Of a stretch of 64,000 nt of DNA, positions 17,331 to 25,817 are shown piece by piece. Made by a program: the position numbers and the translations under genes. A model generated the notes under the pieces. The model did not search any database, was not told the origin of the DNA, and saw only the letters and a list, made by a program, of their open reading frames with translations. The stretch's first letter is position 1; every line of letters begins with the position of its first letter. Origin of the DNA: Streptomyces sp. AA1529 (GTDB lineage: Bacteria > Actinomycetota > Actinomycetes > Streptomycetales > Streptomycetaceae). Where the stretch lies: contig NZ_ALAP01000058.1 of NCBI RefSeq assembly GCF_000280905.1, positions 1 through 64,000 on the forward strand. Reading direction: 5' to 3'.

Positions 17331-20300
17331 ATGACCACCAGCCGTACGCCTGCCGAGCTCCGTGCGGACATCCGTGCGAGCGGTCTGGCCCCGCACGGCC
17401 CCGGGCGCGTCGCACGCGCCGAGGAGCTGGTCGCGCAGGCCGAGGCGGCCGCGGAGGCGGGCACCCGCGAGGGCCGGGCCGCCCTGGGCGCGGCGCTGCT
17501 GCACCTGGCCGCCAGCCGCGCCTTCGGGACCGCGGCCCGCACCACTCCCGGCCCCGTCGCCCGGGCACTGCGGCTGCGGGACGAGGACCCGGAGGCGTTC
17601 GACTCCGAGGACGCCTTCGCGCTGCTGTGGTCGCTCCGCTGGGCCGTGGCGGACCTGGTCGGCGACCCGGCGGTCCCCATGACGGAGATCGAGGAGTGGC
17701 TCACCCGGCTGGCCCGCGAGCACGACCGCGCCGGCCTGTCCCGGCGCGCCGTGTACGCACGCGAGTTCCTGGTCGCGCAGTGGTTCGGCGACCGGCAGCG
17801 GGCCGCGCGCGCCTACAGCGCCTGGCTGGAGGCGGAACGCGACCGCAGCGCCGACTGCGCGGGCTGCGAACTGGCCTGGCGCGGCCGCGCGTACGCCGTG
17901 CGCGCCGAGGAGGCCGAGGCCGTGGCACCGGGCGCCGGAACGGCCCAGGACGAGGCGGCACTGCGGATGTGGGAACCGGTGCTGCGCGGCGAGTACGCGT
18001 GCGCCCACCGGCGCTCCTACCTGCTGGCCGCCTCGCTGGAGCCGCTGCTGCGCCTCGGCCGCGCCGCGGAGGCGCGGAGCCGGCATCTCGCGGGCTGCCT
18101 GCTGGTCCGGGAGGCGCCGACCGGGCGCGGCGCACTCGCCCGGCACCTGGAGTTCTGCGCCCGCACCGGCAATGAGCCGCGCGGCCTGGAGATCCTCGCC
18201 GGGCAGGAAGGGGAGCGCTGGGAGGAGCAGCAGGACGCGCCCGGCCACCAGCTGTGGATGTCCGCCGTCGCCCTGCTGATGCGGCGGCTCGGCGAGCTGG
18301 GGCACGCCGCCCTCCCGGTCCCCGGCCCTCCTGGACGGGACTGGAGCGCGGCGGCACTGTTCGAGCACGCCGCCGCGCAGGCCCTGGACACGGCGGAACG
18401 CTTCGACCGGCGGGCCGGCACCAGTGGGCATCGCGCGGCGGCGCGCCGCCGCATCGACGCGCGGCCGCTGGTCCCGCACCTGCCGCTGGGGATCGGCGCC
18501 GTCACGTTCCCCGCGCCGCCCGGGCCGCCTGCGCCGCCCGCGGCCCCCGTGCCGCCGGGCGGGCCGGAGGCCGTCCCCGGACGTGCCGCGGAGCGCGGCC
18601 CGCAGCCGGGAGAGGGAACCTGGAGCGGCCCGGAGGCAGGACGCGGAACCGAGCCCCGGCCGCAGGCGGGTGCGGGATCCGGAGCCGGCTCGCCGGACGC
18701 GCAGCGGCTGCTGGCCCAGGCGCGGCGGCTGAGCGCCGTCGGCCACCCGGAGGCGGCCGCGCGGTGGGCCGCGGCCGGCGATGCCGTCGCCCGTACGGGG
18801 GCGCGGCTCGACCAGGTGTCGCGGGCCGAACTCCTCGACCACCGGTCCGAGGCGGCGGCCCGCACCGATCCGGCGGCCGGTGCCGCCGGATTCGCGGAGG
18901 CCGCCAGTCTCTTCGCCGGGGCCGAGCTGCCCGGTGAAGCCCTGGCGTGCCGCGCGCGGGCCGCCTCCGCCGCCTCCTGCGCCCCCGAGGGGGCGGCCGT
19001 GCCGCCCGAGTCCCTCGACGCGCTGTGCGCCGAGGCCCAGCAGCTGCGCGCCGCGGGGCACATCGGCGCCCGGCACGCCCTCGCCGTGCTGCTGGCCCGG
19101 GCCCGGCTGCGCGCGCACGACCTCGGCGGGGTGCAGGAGGATGCGGAGAACGCGGGTGGCAGCCCGTTCGACGCGGCCAACCCCGCCAACCGGCCGCCGG
19201 CGGCCGACGCCGCATATCCGGCCGGACCGGCGCGTCCGGAGGGCGCGGACCCGCTGGGTCCGGGGGCCGAGGCGCTCGACGCGGAGGTGGCCGGTCTGGT
19301 CGCGTTCGCGCTGCCGTACCGCGAGGAGCCCGCGGTACGGGCCGGGATCGCCGAGGCCGTCGAGATCCGGGGCAGGCTGGCGGCCCGGCGCGGCGCCGCG
19401 GTTCGCGCCGGCGAACTGCTTGCCGAGTCCGCCGACCTCTTCCACGAGGCGGGCCGCCCGTGGTCCGCCACCGGGCCGGAACTGGCCCTCGCCCGGCTGC
19501 TGATGGAGACCGGCGACCACAAGCGTGCCGCCGAGGTGCTGCGCGGCGCCCTGCAGGACCGGCCGGGTGCTGCCGCCCGTCCGTCCGCCGAGCTCGCGCG
19601 CCTCCACCTGCTGCACGCCGACGTGCACGCGGCCCAGGGCCTGCTGGCCGAGGAGGCCGGATCGCTCCGGCACGCGGCGTACGCGCTGGCCGGTTCGGGC
19701 AGCGCCGCGGAGGCCACCCGGGCCGGTCTCCGGCTCGGCGGCTGCCTGCTCGTCCTGGAGGAGACCGACGAGGCGGCCGCCGTCCTGGTCGAGGCCCTCG
19801 GCGGTCTGCTGGAGCGCGAGGACGAACCCGGCATCGTGCAGGCGTGTGTCTGGCTCGGCCAGTCCTGCGCCCGCCCCGAGCAACTGCGGGCCGCCGCCCG
19901 GCTGCTCCGCCGCGCGGCCGAGCTGCCGCACCGGTGGCGGGACCGGCACGGGTGCGCCGTCGTCACCCACCTGGCGGCCGACACCCACCGCGCCTGCGGC
20001 CGGCACACCGCGGCGGGCGAGCTGTACGCCCGGGCAGAGGCGCTGTGGCGGGAGCTGGGCGATCCGCACGCGGCGATCCGTACGCTGCACGCCCGGGGCT
20101 GGCTGGCCATGGAAGCGGGTGCGCCGGTCGAGGAGGCACTGGGGTGCATGGCCGCGGCACAGCAGGAGATCGCCCGGGTGCTGCGCTCGGAGGAGCGCCT
20201 TCAGGACGAGGAGCAGCGCCTCCGGCTCCGCCTGGAGGTCGGCCACACCTACCGGCAGACGGCCGAACTGCTGGTCGAGCCGATGCCGGTGCCGGCCCCC

Positions 20301-20597
20301 GGCGAGCTGGGTGCCACCGCGGTGGACTGCTACGCCCGGGGCATCGAGTACGCCGAGCGTGCCGTGGCCGCCTTCCGCTCCTGCGGCGAGGCCGGCCTGC
20401 ACGAGGCGACGAGCGCGGAGTTGCGGGCCGCCGCGCTCGAGGTCGACCTGGGCCGCTACGACCAGGCCGTCACCCGGCTCACCCGGGTGCGGGCCGCCTA
20501 CCCGGCCGGGCGCCCCGATCCGCACGGGACCGTCGCCGAGCGGGTCAGCGAGGCGGGCGCGCTGGAGCTGCGCATCGAGACGGCGCTGAGCCGATGA
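17331..20597 (+). CDS. Large tetratricopeptide-repeat protein
   Basis: A 1088-residue, almost entirely helical, Ala/Arg/Glu-rich protein. The C-terminal half shows repeated A-x-x-L-x-x-A-A-x-L patterns typical of degenerate TPR repeats (for example RAAARLLRRAAELPH, HTAAGELYARAEALWRELGD, near residues 845-915). A low-complexity Pro/Gly/Glu linker at about residues 385-460 separates it from an N-terminal helical half. There is no signal peptide or transmembrane segment. TPR scaffolds mediate protein-protein contacts; no catalytic domain is visible and no partner is adjacent. The ATG at 17331 follows AGGAGGCCCG, an excellent site. It is divergent from phoD. Confidence 0.85.
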   Translation: MTTSRTPAELRADIRASGLAPHGPGRVARAEELVAQAEAAAEAGTREGRAALGAALLHLAASRAFGTAARTTPGPVARALRLRDEDPEAFDSEDAFALLWSLRWAVADLVGDPAVPMTEIEEWLTRLAREHDRAGLSRRAVYAREFLVAQWFGDRQRAARAYSAWLEAERDRSADCAGCELAWRGRAYAVRAEEAEAVAPGAGTAQDEAALRMWEPVLRGEYACAHRRSYLLAASLEPLLRLGRAAEARSRHLAGCLLVREAPTGRGALARHLEFCARTGNEPRGLEILAGQEGERWEEQQDAPGHQLWMSAVALLMRRLGELGHAALPVPGPPGRDWSAAALFEHAAAQALDTAERFDRRAGTSGHRAAARRRIDARPLVPHLPLGIGAVTFPAPPGPPAPPAAPVPPGGPEAVPGRAAERGPQPGEGTWSGPEAGRGTEPRPQAGAGSGAGSPDAQRLLAQARRLSAVGHPEAAARWAAAGDAVARTGARLDQVSRAELLDHRSEAAARTDPAAGAAGFAEAASLFAGAELPGEALACRARAASAASCAPEGAAVPPESLDALCAEAQQLRAAGHIGARHALAVLLARARLRAHDLGGVQEDAENAGGSPFDAANPANRPPAADAAYPAGPARPEGADPLGPGAEALDAEVAGLVAFALPYREEPAVRAGIAEAVEIRGRLAARRGAAVRAGELLAESADLFHEAGRPWSATGPELALARLLMETGDHKRAAEVLRGALQDRPGAAARPSAELARLHLLHADVHAAQGLLAEEAGSLRHAAYALAGSGSAAEATRAGLRLGGCLLVLEETDEAAAVLVEALGGLLEREDEPGIVQACVWLGQSCARPEQLRAAARLLRRAAELPHRWRDRHGCAVVTHLAADTHRACGRHTAAGELYARAEALWRELGDPHAAIRTLHARGWLAMEAGAPVEEALGCMAAAQQEIARVLRSEERLQDEEQRLRLRLEVGHTYRQTAELLVEPMPVPAPGELGATAVDCYARGIEYAERAVAAFRSCGEAGLHEATSAELRAAALEVDLGRYDQAVTRLTRVRAAYPAGRPDPHGTVAERVSEAGALELRIETALSR

Positions 20598-20681
20598 GCT
20601 GACGGCCTGCGCCGGACCCGCGGAGAGGCGGACCCGGCGGCTCCGGGCAGGGCCGATCCGCCGGCCGCGCGTGCCCGGTGC

Positions 20682-21587
20682 TCAGCTGCGGGCGCGAACC
20701 GTTCCCGGCCGCGCGGCCGCGTGCCGGGCGGTGTCCAGGACGACGCGGGCGACGGTGGCCGGGTCGTCGTTCATCGGTACGTGGCCGCAGTTGCGCAGCC
20801 GCACCAGGCGGGCGCCGGGCAGCGCGCGCTTGGCGCGGACGCCCTGGCGGCGCAGCAGCAGCCGGTCCCGGTCGCCCCAGCCGATCGTCACCGGCAGGTC
20901 CCCGAGGTCCTGGTCGAAGCGTGCCGCGGGGCGGCGGCCCTCCGCCAGTACCGGGGCGAAGCCCGCCGCCTGCCGCAGCGCGCGGGTCTCGGCCACCACG
21001 GCGTCGGCCGGACGCCGCCCGGGCCGGGCGTAGATGGTGCTGGTCAGCGCGGCGCGCCCGGCGCTGGTGCGGGCCAGCACCTCCAGCGCCGGGTCGGGCA
21101 GGGCCCGCGCCCCGGCCCGCATGCCGCGCAGCACCGCGTAGGCGTACAGCCGCTCGGGGCGGGTGAAGAACCCGGCGGGGGAGAGCGCGGTGACCGAACG
21201 TGCCGCGCCGTGCAGTCCGAGCTCCAGGGCCAGCAGTCCGCCCAGCGAGTTGCCCACCACGTGGGGGCGTTCGACTCCGAGGGCCGTGCAGGCCGCGGCG
21301 AGGAGCGGCACCACCCGCCGCAGGCCGTAGGAGGCGTCGTCCGGCAGCGGCTGGGAGGCGCCGAAGCCGGGCAGGTCGAGGGCGATCACGTCGTGGCTTG
21401 CCGCGAGCACCGACAGCACCGGCTCCCAGGCCTGCCAGTGGTGGCCGATGCCGTGCAGCAGCAGCATCGGCTCGCCCGAGCCGCGCCGTTCGTAGGCCAG
21501 CTCGACCGGCGGCCCTCCGGACACCGGGACCTCGACCACGGAGGCGGCGGCGCCTGCGGGTGTCTGCGGGGTGAAGACGGCGGGCAT
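20682..21587 (-). CDS. Alpha/beta hydrolase
   Basis: A 301-residue alpha/beta-hydrolase fold enzyme. The nucleophile elbow is GNSLGG with Ser114; the oxyanion strand is LLLHGIGHHW (about residues 42-51). The acid is likely one of the aspartates in WGDRD (239-241), and the base is His269 in NCGHVP. It lacks a signal peptide. The family covers esterases, C-C hydrolases and haloalkane-type enzymes, so the substrate is open. The ATG at 21587 has AGGAGTGGCC upstream. It is divergent from an ECF41 sigma factor gene, with a TGACA-CGA-TGTCA repeat in the shared region, so sigma-dependent expression is possible. Confidence 0.85.
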   Translation of the reverse strand: MPAVFTPQTPAGAAASVVEVPVSGGPPVELAYERRGSGEPMLLLHGIGHHWQAWEPVLSVLAASHDVIALDLPGFGASQPLPDDASYGLRRVVPLLAAACTALGVERPHVVGNSLGGLLALELGLHGAARSVTALSPAGFFTRPERLYAYAVLRGMRAGARALPDPALEVLARTSAGRAALTSTIYARPGRRPADAVVAETRALRQAAGFAPVLAEGRRPAARFDQDLGDLPVTIGWGDRDRLLLRRQGVRAKRALPGARLVRLRNCGHVPMNDDPATVARVVLDTARHAAARPGTVRARS

Positions 21588-21686
21588 GGCCACTCCTGGG
21601 GTTCCTGCGGTGCTGTGCGGCATGTCGGCGGCCGGTCGGCGGCATGGAGCCCCGTCCCGGGGACGGGCGTCGCCGCGGCGACTCGT

Positions 21687-21699
21687 TGACACGATGTCA
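21687..21699. promoter_or_regulatory. Inverted repeat TGACA-CGA-TGTCA in hydrolase/ECF41 gap
   Basis: A perfect 5-bp inverted repeat with a 3-bp centre. TGTCA on each strand resembles the TGTCACA -35 of known ECF41 promoters, but the matching -10 (CGTC after 16 bp) is not found at the right distance on either strand. This may be a simple operator. Confidence 0.35.
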
Positions 21700-21764
21700 G
21701 CAAGCGTCCGTCCGGGGAAGCCCCGTGTGCCCTGCGGATCAGCACCCGGTGGCATGATGGCGCG

Positions 21765-22694
21765 GTGACCGCAGACGCGACCGAGGTCTTCGAGGAACAC
21801 CGCCCGGTGCTCGACGGCGTCGCCTACCGGATGCTGGGCCGGGTGGCCGACGCCGAGGACGTGGTGCAGGAGGCGTGGCTGCGGTGGGCGGCGGCCGACC
21901 GTGCGCAGGTGCGCGAGCCGCGCGGGTACCTCGTGCGCGTCACCACCCGGCTGGCCATCGACCGGCTCCGCCAGGTGCAGTCCCGGCGCGAGGCCTATGT
22001 CGGTTCCTGGCTGCCCGAGCCGGTGCCCACCGGCCCGGCCCCGGCCGCGGCGGGCCCGGACGGCGCCGAGCGCGCGATGCTGGCCGAGTCGGTCTCGCTG
22101 GCCGTGCTGGTGGTGCTGGAGTCCCTCTCGCCGCTGGAGCGCGCGGTGTTCGTCCTGCGCGAGGCGTTCGGCTTCCCCTACGCGGAGATCGCCGGGACGC
22201 TGGAGCGGAGCGAGGCGGCCGTGCGTCAGCTCGCCGGACGGGCCCGGCAGCATGTGGCCGAGCGGAAGCCGCGCTTCGAGGTCGACCCCGCGCTGCGCCG
22301 GGAGCTGACCGAGCGGTTCCTCAAGGCCGCGGCGGAGGGCGATGTGCGGGGGCTGGTCTCGGTGCTGGCGCCGGACGCGCGGCTCGTCTCCGACAGCGGA
22401 GGGGCGGCCAAGGCGCCGCGCCGGGTCGTCGTCGGTGCCGACCGGATCAGCAGGTTCCTGGCCGCCGTCGCCCCGGAGGGCATGCGGGACCCGGCGCTCG
22501 GGGTCCGCTTCCTGGAGCTCAACGGCGCTCCGGCCGTGCTGCTGACCGTCGACGGGCGGCCGGACACGGTCTTCTCGCTGGAGGTGGCCGGGGGACAGGT
22601 GCGGACCGTCCACCTGATCCGCAACCCGGCCAAGCTCGCCCACCTGGCGGGGGCCGGCGAGCGGTCCGGCCTCACAGGCCGCCTGCGGCTCTGA
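21765..22694 (+). CDS. ECF41 family RNA polymerase sigma factor (SigJ-like)
   Basis: A 309-residue sigma factor. Region 2 (FEEHRPVLDGVAYRMLGRV, DVVQEAWLRW, about residues 5-50), a WLPEP linker motif (about 80-84) and region 4 (LERAVFVLREAFGFPYAEIA, about 125-145) are followed by a SnoaL-like C-terminal domain (about 165-290). The C-terminal domain carries the SGGAAKA and NPAKL motifs, which correspond to the DGGGK and NPDKL motifs of ECF41 members. In ECF41 proteins this domain both activates and restrains the sigma factor, replacing an anti-sigma factor. Usual neighbours are COE enzymes (carboxymuconolactone decarboxylase, oxidoreductase, epimerase), and here an SDR oxidoreductase overlaps its 3' end. 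CATGAT ends 6 bases before the GTG start. Confidence 0.9.
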   Translation: MTADATEVFEEHRPVLDGVAYRMLGRVADAEDVVQEAWLRWAAADRAQVREPRGYLVRVTTRLAIDRLRQVQSRREAYVGSWLPEPVPTGPAPAAAGPDGAERAMLAESVSLAVLVVLESLSPLERAVFVLREAFGFPYAEIAGTLERSEAAVRQLAGRARQHVAERKPRFEVDPALRRELTERFLKAAAEGDVRGLVSVLAPDARLVSDSGGAAKAPRRVVVGADRISRFLAAVAPEGMRDPALGVRFLELNGAPAVLLTVDGRPDTVFSLEVAGGQVRTVHLIRNPAKLAHLAGAGERSGLTGRLRL

Positions 22695-23445
22695 GGACCG
22701 CGCCCGAGACGTAGGACGCCTCGTCGGAGAGCAGCCAGGCGACGGCGTCGGCGATCTCCTCCGGTTCCCCGGGGCGCCGGGCCGGGGTGATCCCGGCCTT
22801 CTTCCACGCCCGGTCCGGGTCGCCCATCCGCGCGTGCATCTCGGTGAGGACCGACCCCGGCTGCACGCAGTTGACCCGTACGCCCTCGCCGGTGAACTCC
22901 TTGGCCAGGCCCACCGTCATGGCGTCGACCGCGGCCTTCGACGCCGCGTAGTGCACGTACTCGCCGGGGGAGCCGAGAGTGGCGGCGCAGGAGGAGATGT
23001 TCACGATTCCGCCGCCCTGCCCGCCGTGGGCCGTGGACATCTCCCGCAGGGCGCGCCGCGCGCACAGCAGCGCTCCCGTCACGTTGACGTCCACGACGCG
23101 CCGCATCACCTCGGGTGAGGTCTCGGTGAACCGGCCGAGCGGTCCGGAGACACCGGCGTTGTTGACCAGTCCGGTCAGGGGGCCGAGGGCGTCCCGCACG
23201 GTGTCGAACAGGTGGTCCACCGCGTCCGGGTCGCCGGTGTCGGCCCGGACGGTGACGGCCTCGCGCCCGGCGGCCCGGACTGCCTCCGCGGTGCGGGCGG
23301 CCGCTTCCTCGTCGGCCACGTAGTTGACGCCGATGTGGTGGCCGTCCCGCGCGAGCCGCAGTGCGGTGGCGGCCCCGATGCCGCGTCCGGCACCGGTGAC
23401 GACGGTGACACGCCGCAGCGAGGCGGGGGTGCGGGGGCGCGGCAT
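22672..23445 (-). CDS. SDR family NAD(P)-dependent oxidoreductase
   Basis: A 257-residue classical short-chain dehydrogenase. The nucleotide-binding motif TGAGRGIG is at residues 17-24, NNAG at 95-98, catalytic Ser near 151-152, and Tyr166-x3-Lys170 in YAASK; PGSVLTEM follows. All catalytic residues are present. The start ATG has GGAGGACCCC directly upstream. The 3' end overlaps the ECF41 sigma factor gene by 23 bp tail to tail. A 16-bp perfect palindrome lies 33 bases upstream of the start codon, suggesting repression by a local regulator. The substrate is unknown; association with ECF41 suggests it could be the COE-type partner. Confidence 0.92.
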   Translation of the reverse strand: MPRPRTPASLRRVTVVTGAGRGIGAATALRLARDGHHIGVNYVADEEAAARTAEAVRAAGREAVTVRADTGDPDAVDHLFDTVRDALGPLTGLVNNAGVSGPLGRFTETSPEVMRRVVDVNVTGALLCARRALREMSTAHGGQGGGIVNISSCAATLGSPGEYVHYAASKAAVDAMTVGLAKEFTGEGVRVNCVQPGSVLTEMHARMGDPDRAWKKAGITPARRPGEPEEIADAVAWLLSDEASYVSGAVLRAAGGL

Positions 23446-23477
23446 GGGGTCCTCCGGGCAGCGGCGGGCAAAGTGAT

Positions 23478-23493
23478 CGATGATCGATCATCG
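23478..23493. promoter_or_regulatory. 16-bp perfect palindrome upstream of SDR gene
   Basis: CGATGATCGATCATCG is a perfect palindrome centred 40 bases upstream of the SDR start on the minus strand, the place where a TetR- or MarR-type repressor would block transcription. No gene for such a repressor is adjacent, and the ECF41 product would not bind a site of this kind. Confidence 0.55.
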
Positions 23494-23538
23494 CAGTCGG
23501 CGGGTCGGGCGACAAGGGGCCGGCCCGACCCCGGGGCA

Positions 23539-23573
23539 TTGGTCTTGACCAAGGGTGGGGGGCGTCCTAGGGT
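23539..23573 (+). promoter_or_regulatory. Promoter with overlapping DasR-box-like operator
   Basis: TTGACC (23545-23550) and TAGGGT (23568-23573) are separated by exactly 17 bp, a good SigA-type promoter. The -35 is embedded in TTGGTCTTGACCAA (23539-23552), a perfect inverted repeat matching the core of the DasR/YvoA-type box TGGTCTAGACCA. The next gene downstream encodes a GntR regulator with that type of architecture, so autoregulation is likely. Confidence 0.6.
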
Positions 23574-23666
23574 CGGTAGGCATACGCAAGGACCTTTAAA
23601 AAACAAGGACGCATAAACACCGGCCGCACACCGTCCGTCGGGTGTTCGGGGATTGCGGAGGCAAGG

Positions 23667-24413
23667 GTGGGGACCACGCAGTTGGAGACGGTGCCGGAGC
23701 CGAAGTACTGGCATCTGAGGACGGTGCTCTCCGAGGCGCTCGACTCGGAGTTCGCGGTCGGCGAGATCCTGCCGAACGAACGCGAACTGGCCGCCCGCTT
23801 CGGAGTCGCCCGCGCGACGCTCCGCCAGGCCCTGGAGCAGCTCGAACTCGAAGGACGCCTGCAGCGCCGCCGCGGCGTCGGCACCACGGTCGCACCGCCC
23901 CGGGTGGGCGTCGACGTCGGCTCCGAGTCCGGCCCGCACACCTGGCCCGGCGCCCCGGGCGACGCCTGGCACGCCGAGGAGTACGCGGAGGGCCCGGCCC
24001 CCGCCGCGGTGGCCCGCACCCTCGGTGTGGCGGCCGACACGCCCGTCCACGTGGTGCTCCGCAGCCGGACGACCGGCGGCCAGCAGGTCGCCTCCGAGAT
24101 CCTCTACGTCCCCACCGCCTCGGTTCCCCCCGTTCCCGCGGGCGACGGCTCCCGGGCGGCGCGCGCCCGCACGGTGCTGCGCGAGCTGCACCGGCTCCCC
24201 TTCGGAGGGCAGGACCGCACGGTCGAGTTGGGCTCCGCACGGGCCGAGGACGCGCGCCGCCTCGACCGGCTGCCCGGCGCGCCCGTACTGGTCGTCACGA
24301 CGCGCTATCTGTCCGACGGCGGCACCGCCGCGGTCTCCGTCGCGACCTACCGGGCCGACACCTGCCGGCTCTCCTTCAGCGACACGGACCCGGTACCGGT
24401 CCTGGCGAGCTGA
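23667..24413 (+). CDS. GntR/HutC family regulator, DasR-like
   Basis: A 248-residue regulator. The winged helix-turn-helix is at about residues 13-75 (LPNERELAARFGVARATLRQ, ALEQLELEGRLQRRRGVGT), and a UTRA ligand-binding domain spans about 95-240. This is the DasR/NagR layout for sensing amino-sugar phosphates. The GTG at 23667 follows GGAGGCAAGG. About 85 bases of leader separate it from a promoter that overlaps a DasR-box-like inverted repeat. It is convergent with a ROK regulator, another sugar-responsive type, so this pair probably controls carbohydrate genes located elsewhere. It is not clearly DasR itself, because the N-terminal sequence differs from what I recall of DasR. Confidence 0.87.
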   Translation: MGTTQLETVPEPKYWHLRTVLSEALDSEFAVGEILPNERELAARFGVARATLRQALEQLELEGRLQRRRGVGTTVAPPRVGVDVGSESGPHTWPGAPGDAWHAEEYAEGPAPAAVARTLGVAADTPVHVVLRSRTTGGQQVASEILYVPTASVPPVPAGDGSRAARARTVLRELHRLPFGGQDRTVELGSARAEDARRLDRLPGAPVLVVTTRYLSDGGTAAVSVATYRADTCRLSFSDTDPVPVLAS

Positions 24414-24438
24414 CCGACACCCGCCCGCGGGGCCGACG

Positions 24439-24456
24439 CCACCGCGGGTGCGGTGG
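24439..24456. terminator. Hairpin between convergent GntR and ROK genes
   Basis: CCACCGC (24439-24445), loop GGGT, GCGGTGG (24450-24456). It abuts the ROK stop codon and follows the GntR stop by 25 bases. Confidence 0.5.
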
Positions 24457-25629
24457 TCAGCCGGCGGTCCCGGCGCCCTCCACGGTGAACAGCTCGCTCT
24501 CCGTGCGGTCCAGGGCCACCCGCAGGGCCCCTGTCGCCACCGCCGTGTCGCCCAGCCGGGAGAGCGCCACCCGCGGCGGGCGCAGGCAGTAGCGCTCCAA
24601 CTCGGCGCGCAGCGGGTCCAGTGCCCCGTCCAGCCCGGAGGCCCAGCCGCCGACCACCAGCAGCTCCGGGTCCAGCGCCAGCACCAGGGCCGCCACATCG
24701 TGCACCAGCCGCGCGAGGAAGCGGTCCATGGCCCGTCGCGCCCGTCCGTCCCCCACCCGGGCCTCCGCGAACACCCGGGCCACGGCCGCCTCGTCGAGCG
24801 GATGCAGCGGCTCGTCCGTCGTGGACAGCAGCCGCTCGGGCGTGACCTCCCGGCCCAGCAGGTGCAGCGCCCCGATCTCCCCGGCCGCTCCGCCGAAGCC
24901 CCGGTGCAGCCGACCTCCGATCAGTGAGCCGGCACCGGGGCTCAGCCCGGCCAGCACCATCACCACGTCGTCCACGCCGCGCGCCGCACCCTTCCAGTGC
25001 TCGGCCAGCACCGCGGCGTTCGCGTCGTTCTCCACCAGTACCGGGCAACGGAAGGAGCGGCGCAGCCGCTCACCCAGCGCGAGTCCCGTCCAGCCGGGCA
25101 GCGCCGTGCCCAGCCGCACCGTGCCGTCGGCCTCCACGATGCCCGGAGTGCCCACGCCGACCGCGCGCAGCGCGTCCCGGGCGGTGCCGGTCCGCCGCAG
25201 CAGCTCCGCGACGGTGCCCCGGATCCGCTCCAGCCGCGCTTCGGCCTCCGCCGCCTCGTCCACCTCGCGGGTCAGGGACCCGGTGAGCCGGCCGGTCAGA
25301 TCCGAGAGGACGGCCGCCACCCGGTGCGGCCCGATCTCCAGGCCCAGCAGCTGGCCCGCCTCCGCGCGGAACCGGAAGCTCCGCGCCGGGCGCCCGCGGC
25401 GCGCCGTGCCGCCCGGTCGCGCCGCCGCGTCCGCGGCCTCGGCGACCAGCCCCGCCTCGATCAGATCCTCGACCACGCCCTCGACCGTGGGCCGGGACAA
25501 CTCGGTGGCCCGCACCAGTTCGGTGAGGGTCAGCGCCGCCGGAGCCGTCGTCCCGCGCAGCGCCCGCAGGACCACCGTGGAGTTGATGCGCCGCAGCAGG
25601 GAGGGGTCCCGTCCGGTCAGCTTGCTCAC
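24457..25629 (-). CDS. ROK family transcriptional regulator
   Basis: A 390-residue ROK repressor. An N-terminal MarR-like winged helix (about residues 10-65, LTELVRATELSRPTVEGVVEDLIEAGL) is followed by a sugar-kinase-like domain with GVGTPGIVE (about 150-158) and VLVENDANAAVLAE (about 190-203). In the block that normally carries the ROK zinc-binding cysteines (consensus CGxxGCxE), this protein reads GFGGAAGEIGALHL with no cysteines, so it is likely a regulator without sugar kinase activity. The GTG at 25629 has GGAGGCGGAGC upstream. The frame is open much further upstream, but without similarity. Confidence 0.87.
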   Translation of the reverse strand: MSKLTGRDPSLLRRINSTVVLRALRGTTAPAALTLTELVRATELSRPTVEGVVEDLIEAGLVAEAADAAARPGGTARRGRPARSFRFRAEAGQLLGLEIGPHRVAAVLSDLTGRLTGSLTREVDEAAEAEARLERIRGTVAELLRRTGTARDALRAVGVGTPGIVEADGTVRLGTALPGWTGLALGERLRRSFRCPVLVENDANAAVLAEHWKGAARGVDDVVMVLAGLSPGAGSLIGGRLHRGFGGAAGEIGALHLLGREVTPERLLSTTDEPLHPLDEAAVARVFAEARVGDGRARRAMDRFLARLVHDVAALVLALDPELLVVGGWASGLDGALDPLRAELERYCLRPPRVALSRLGDTAVATGALRVALDRTESELFTVEGAGTAG

Positions 25630-25817
25630 GCTCCGCCTCCCTGCCTGTGCGTGTGGTGCGGATCGTAACCGCTGCGGGGGGACACGGCGAGCGGTGGCCG
25701 CACCGCGCCGACCTGCGGCCGCCCGGCGGGGCGGTGCCCCCGTGCCGCGGACCCGCGGCGGCCCGCGGCGGCAGGGCCGCCCAACCGGCTGTCGGTGCCG
25801 CACGGTTGACTGCTCCT

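Noticed and set aside
17307..20525. Long minus-strand open frame opposite the TPR gene (about 1070 codons)
   Set aside because: It is a mirror of high-GC codon bias; amino acid composition is Arg/Gly/Gln-rich with no motif, and the plus strand has a strong ribosome site and clear helical repeats.
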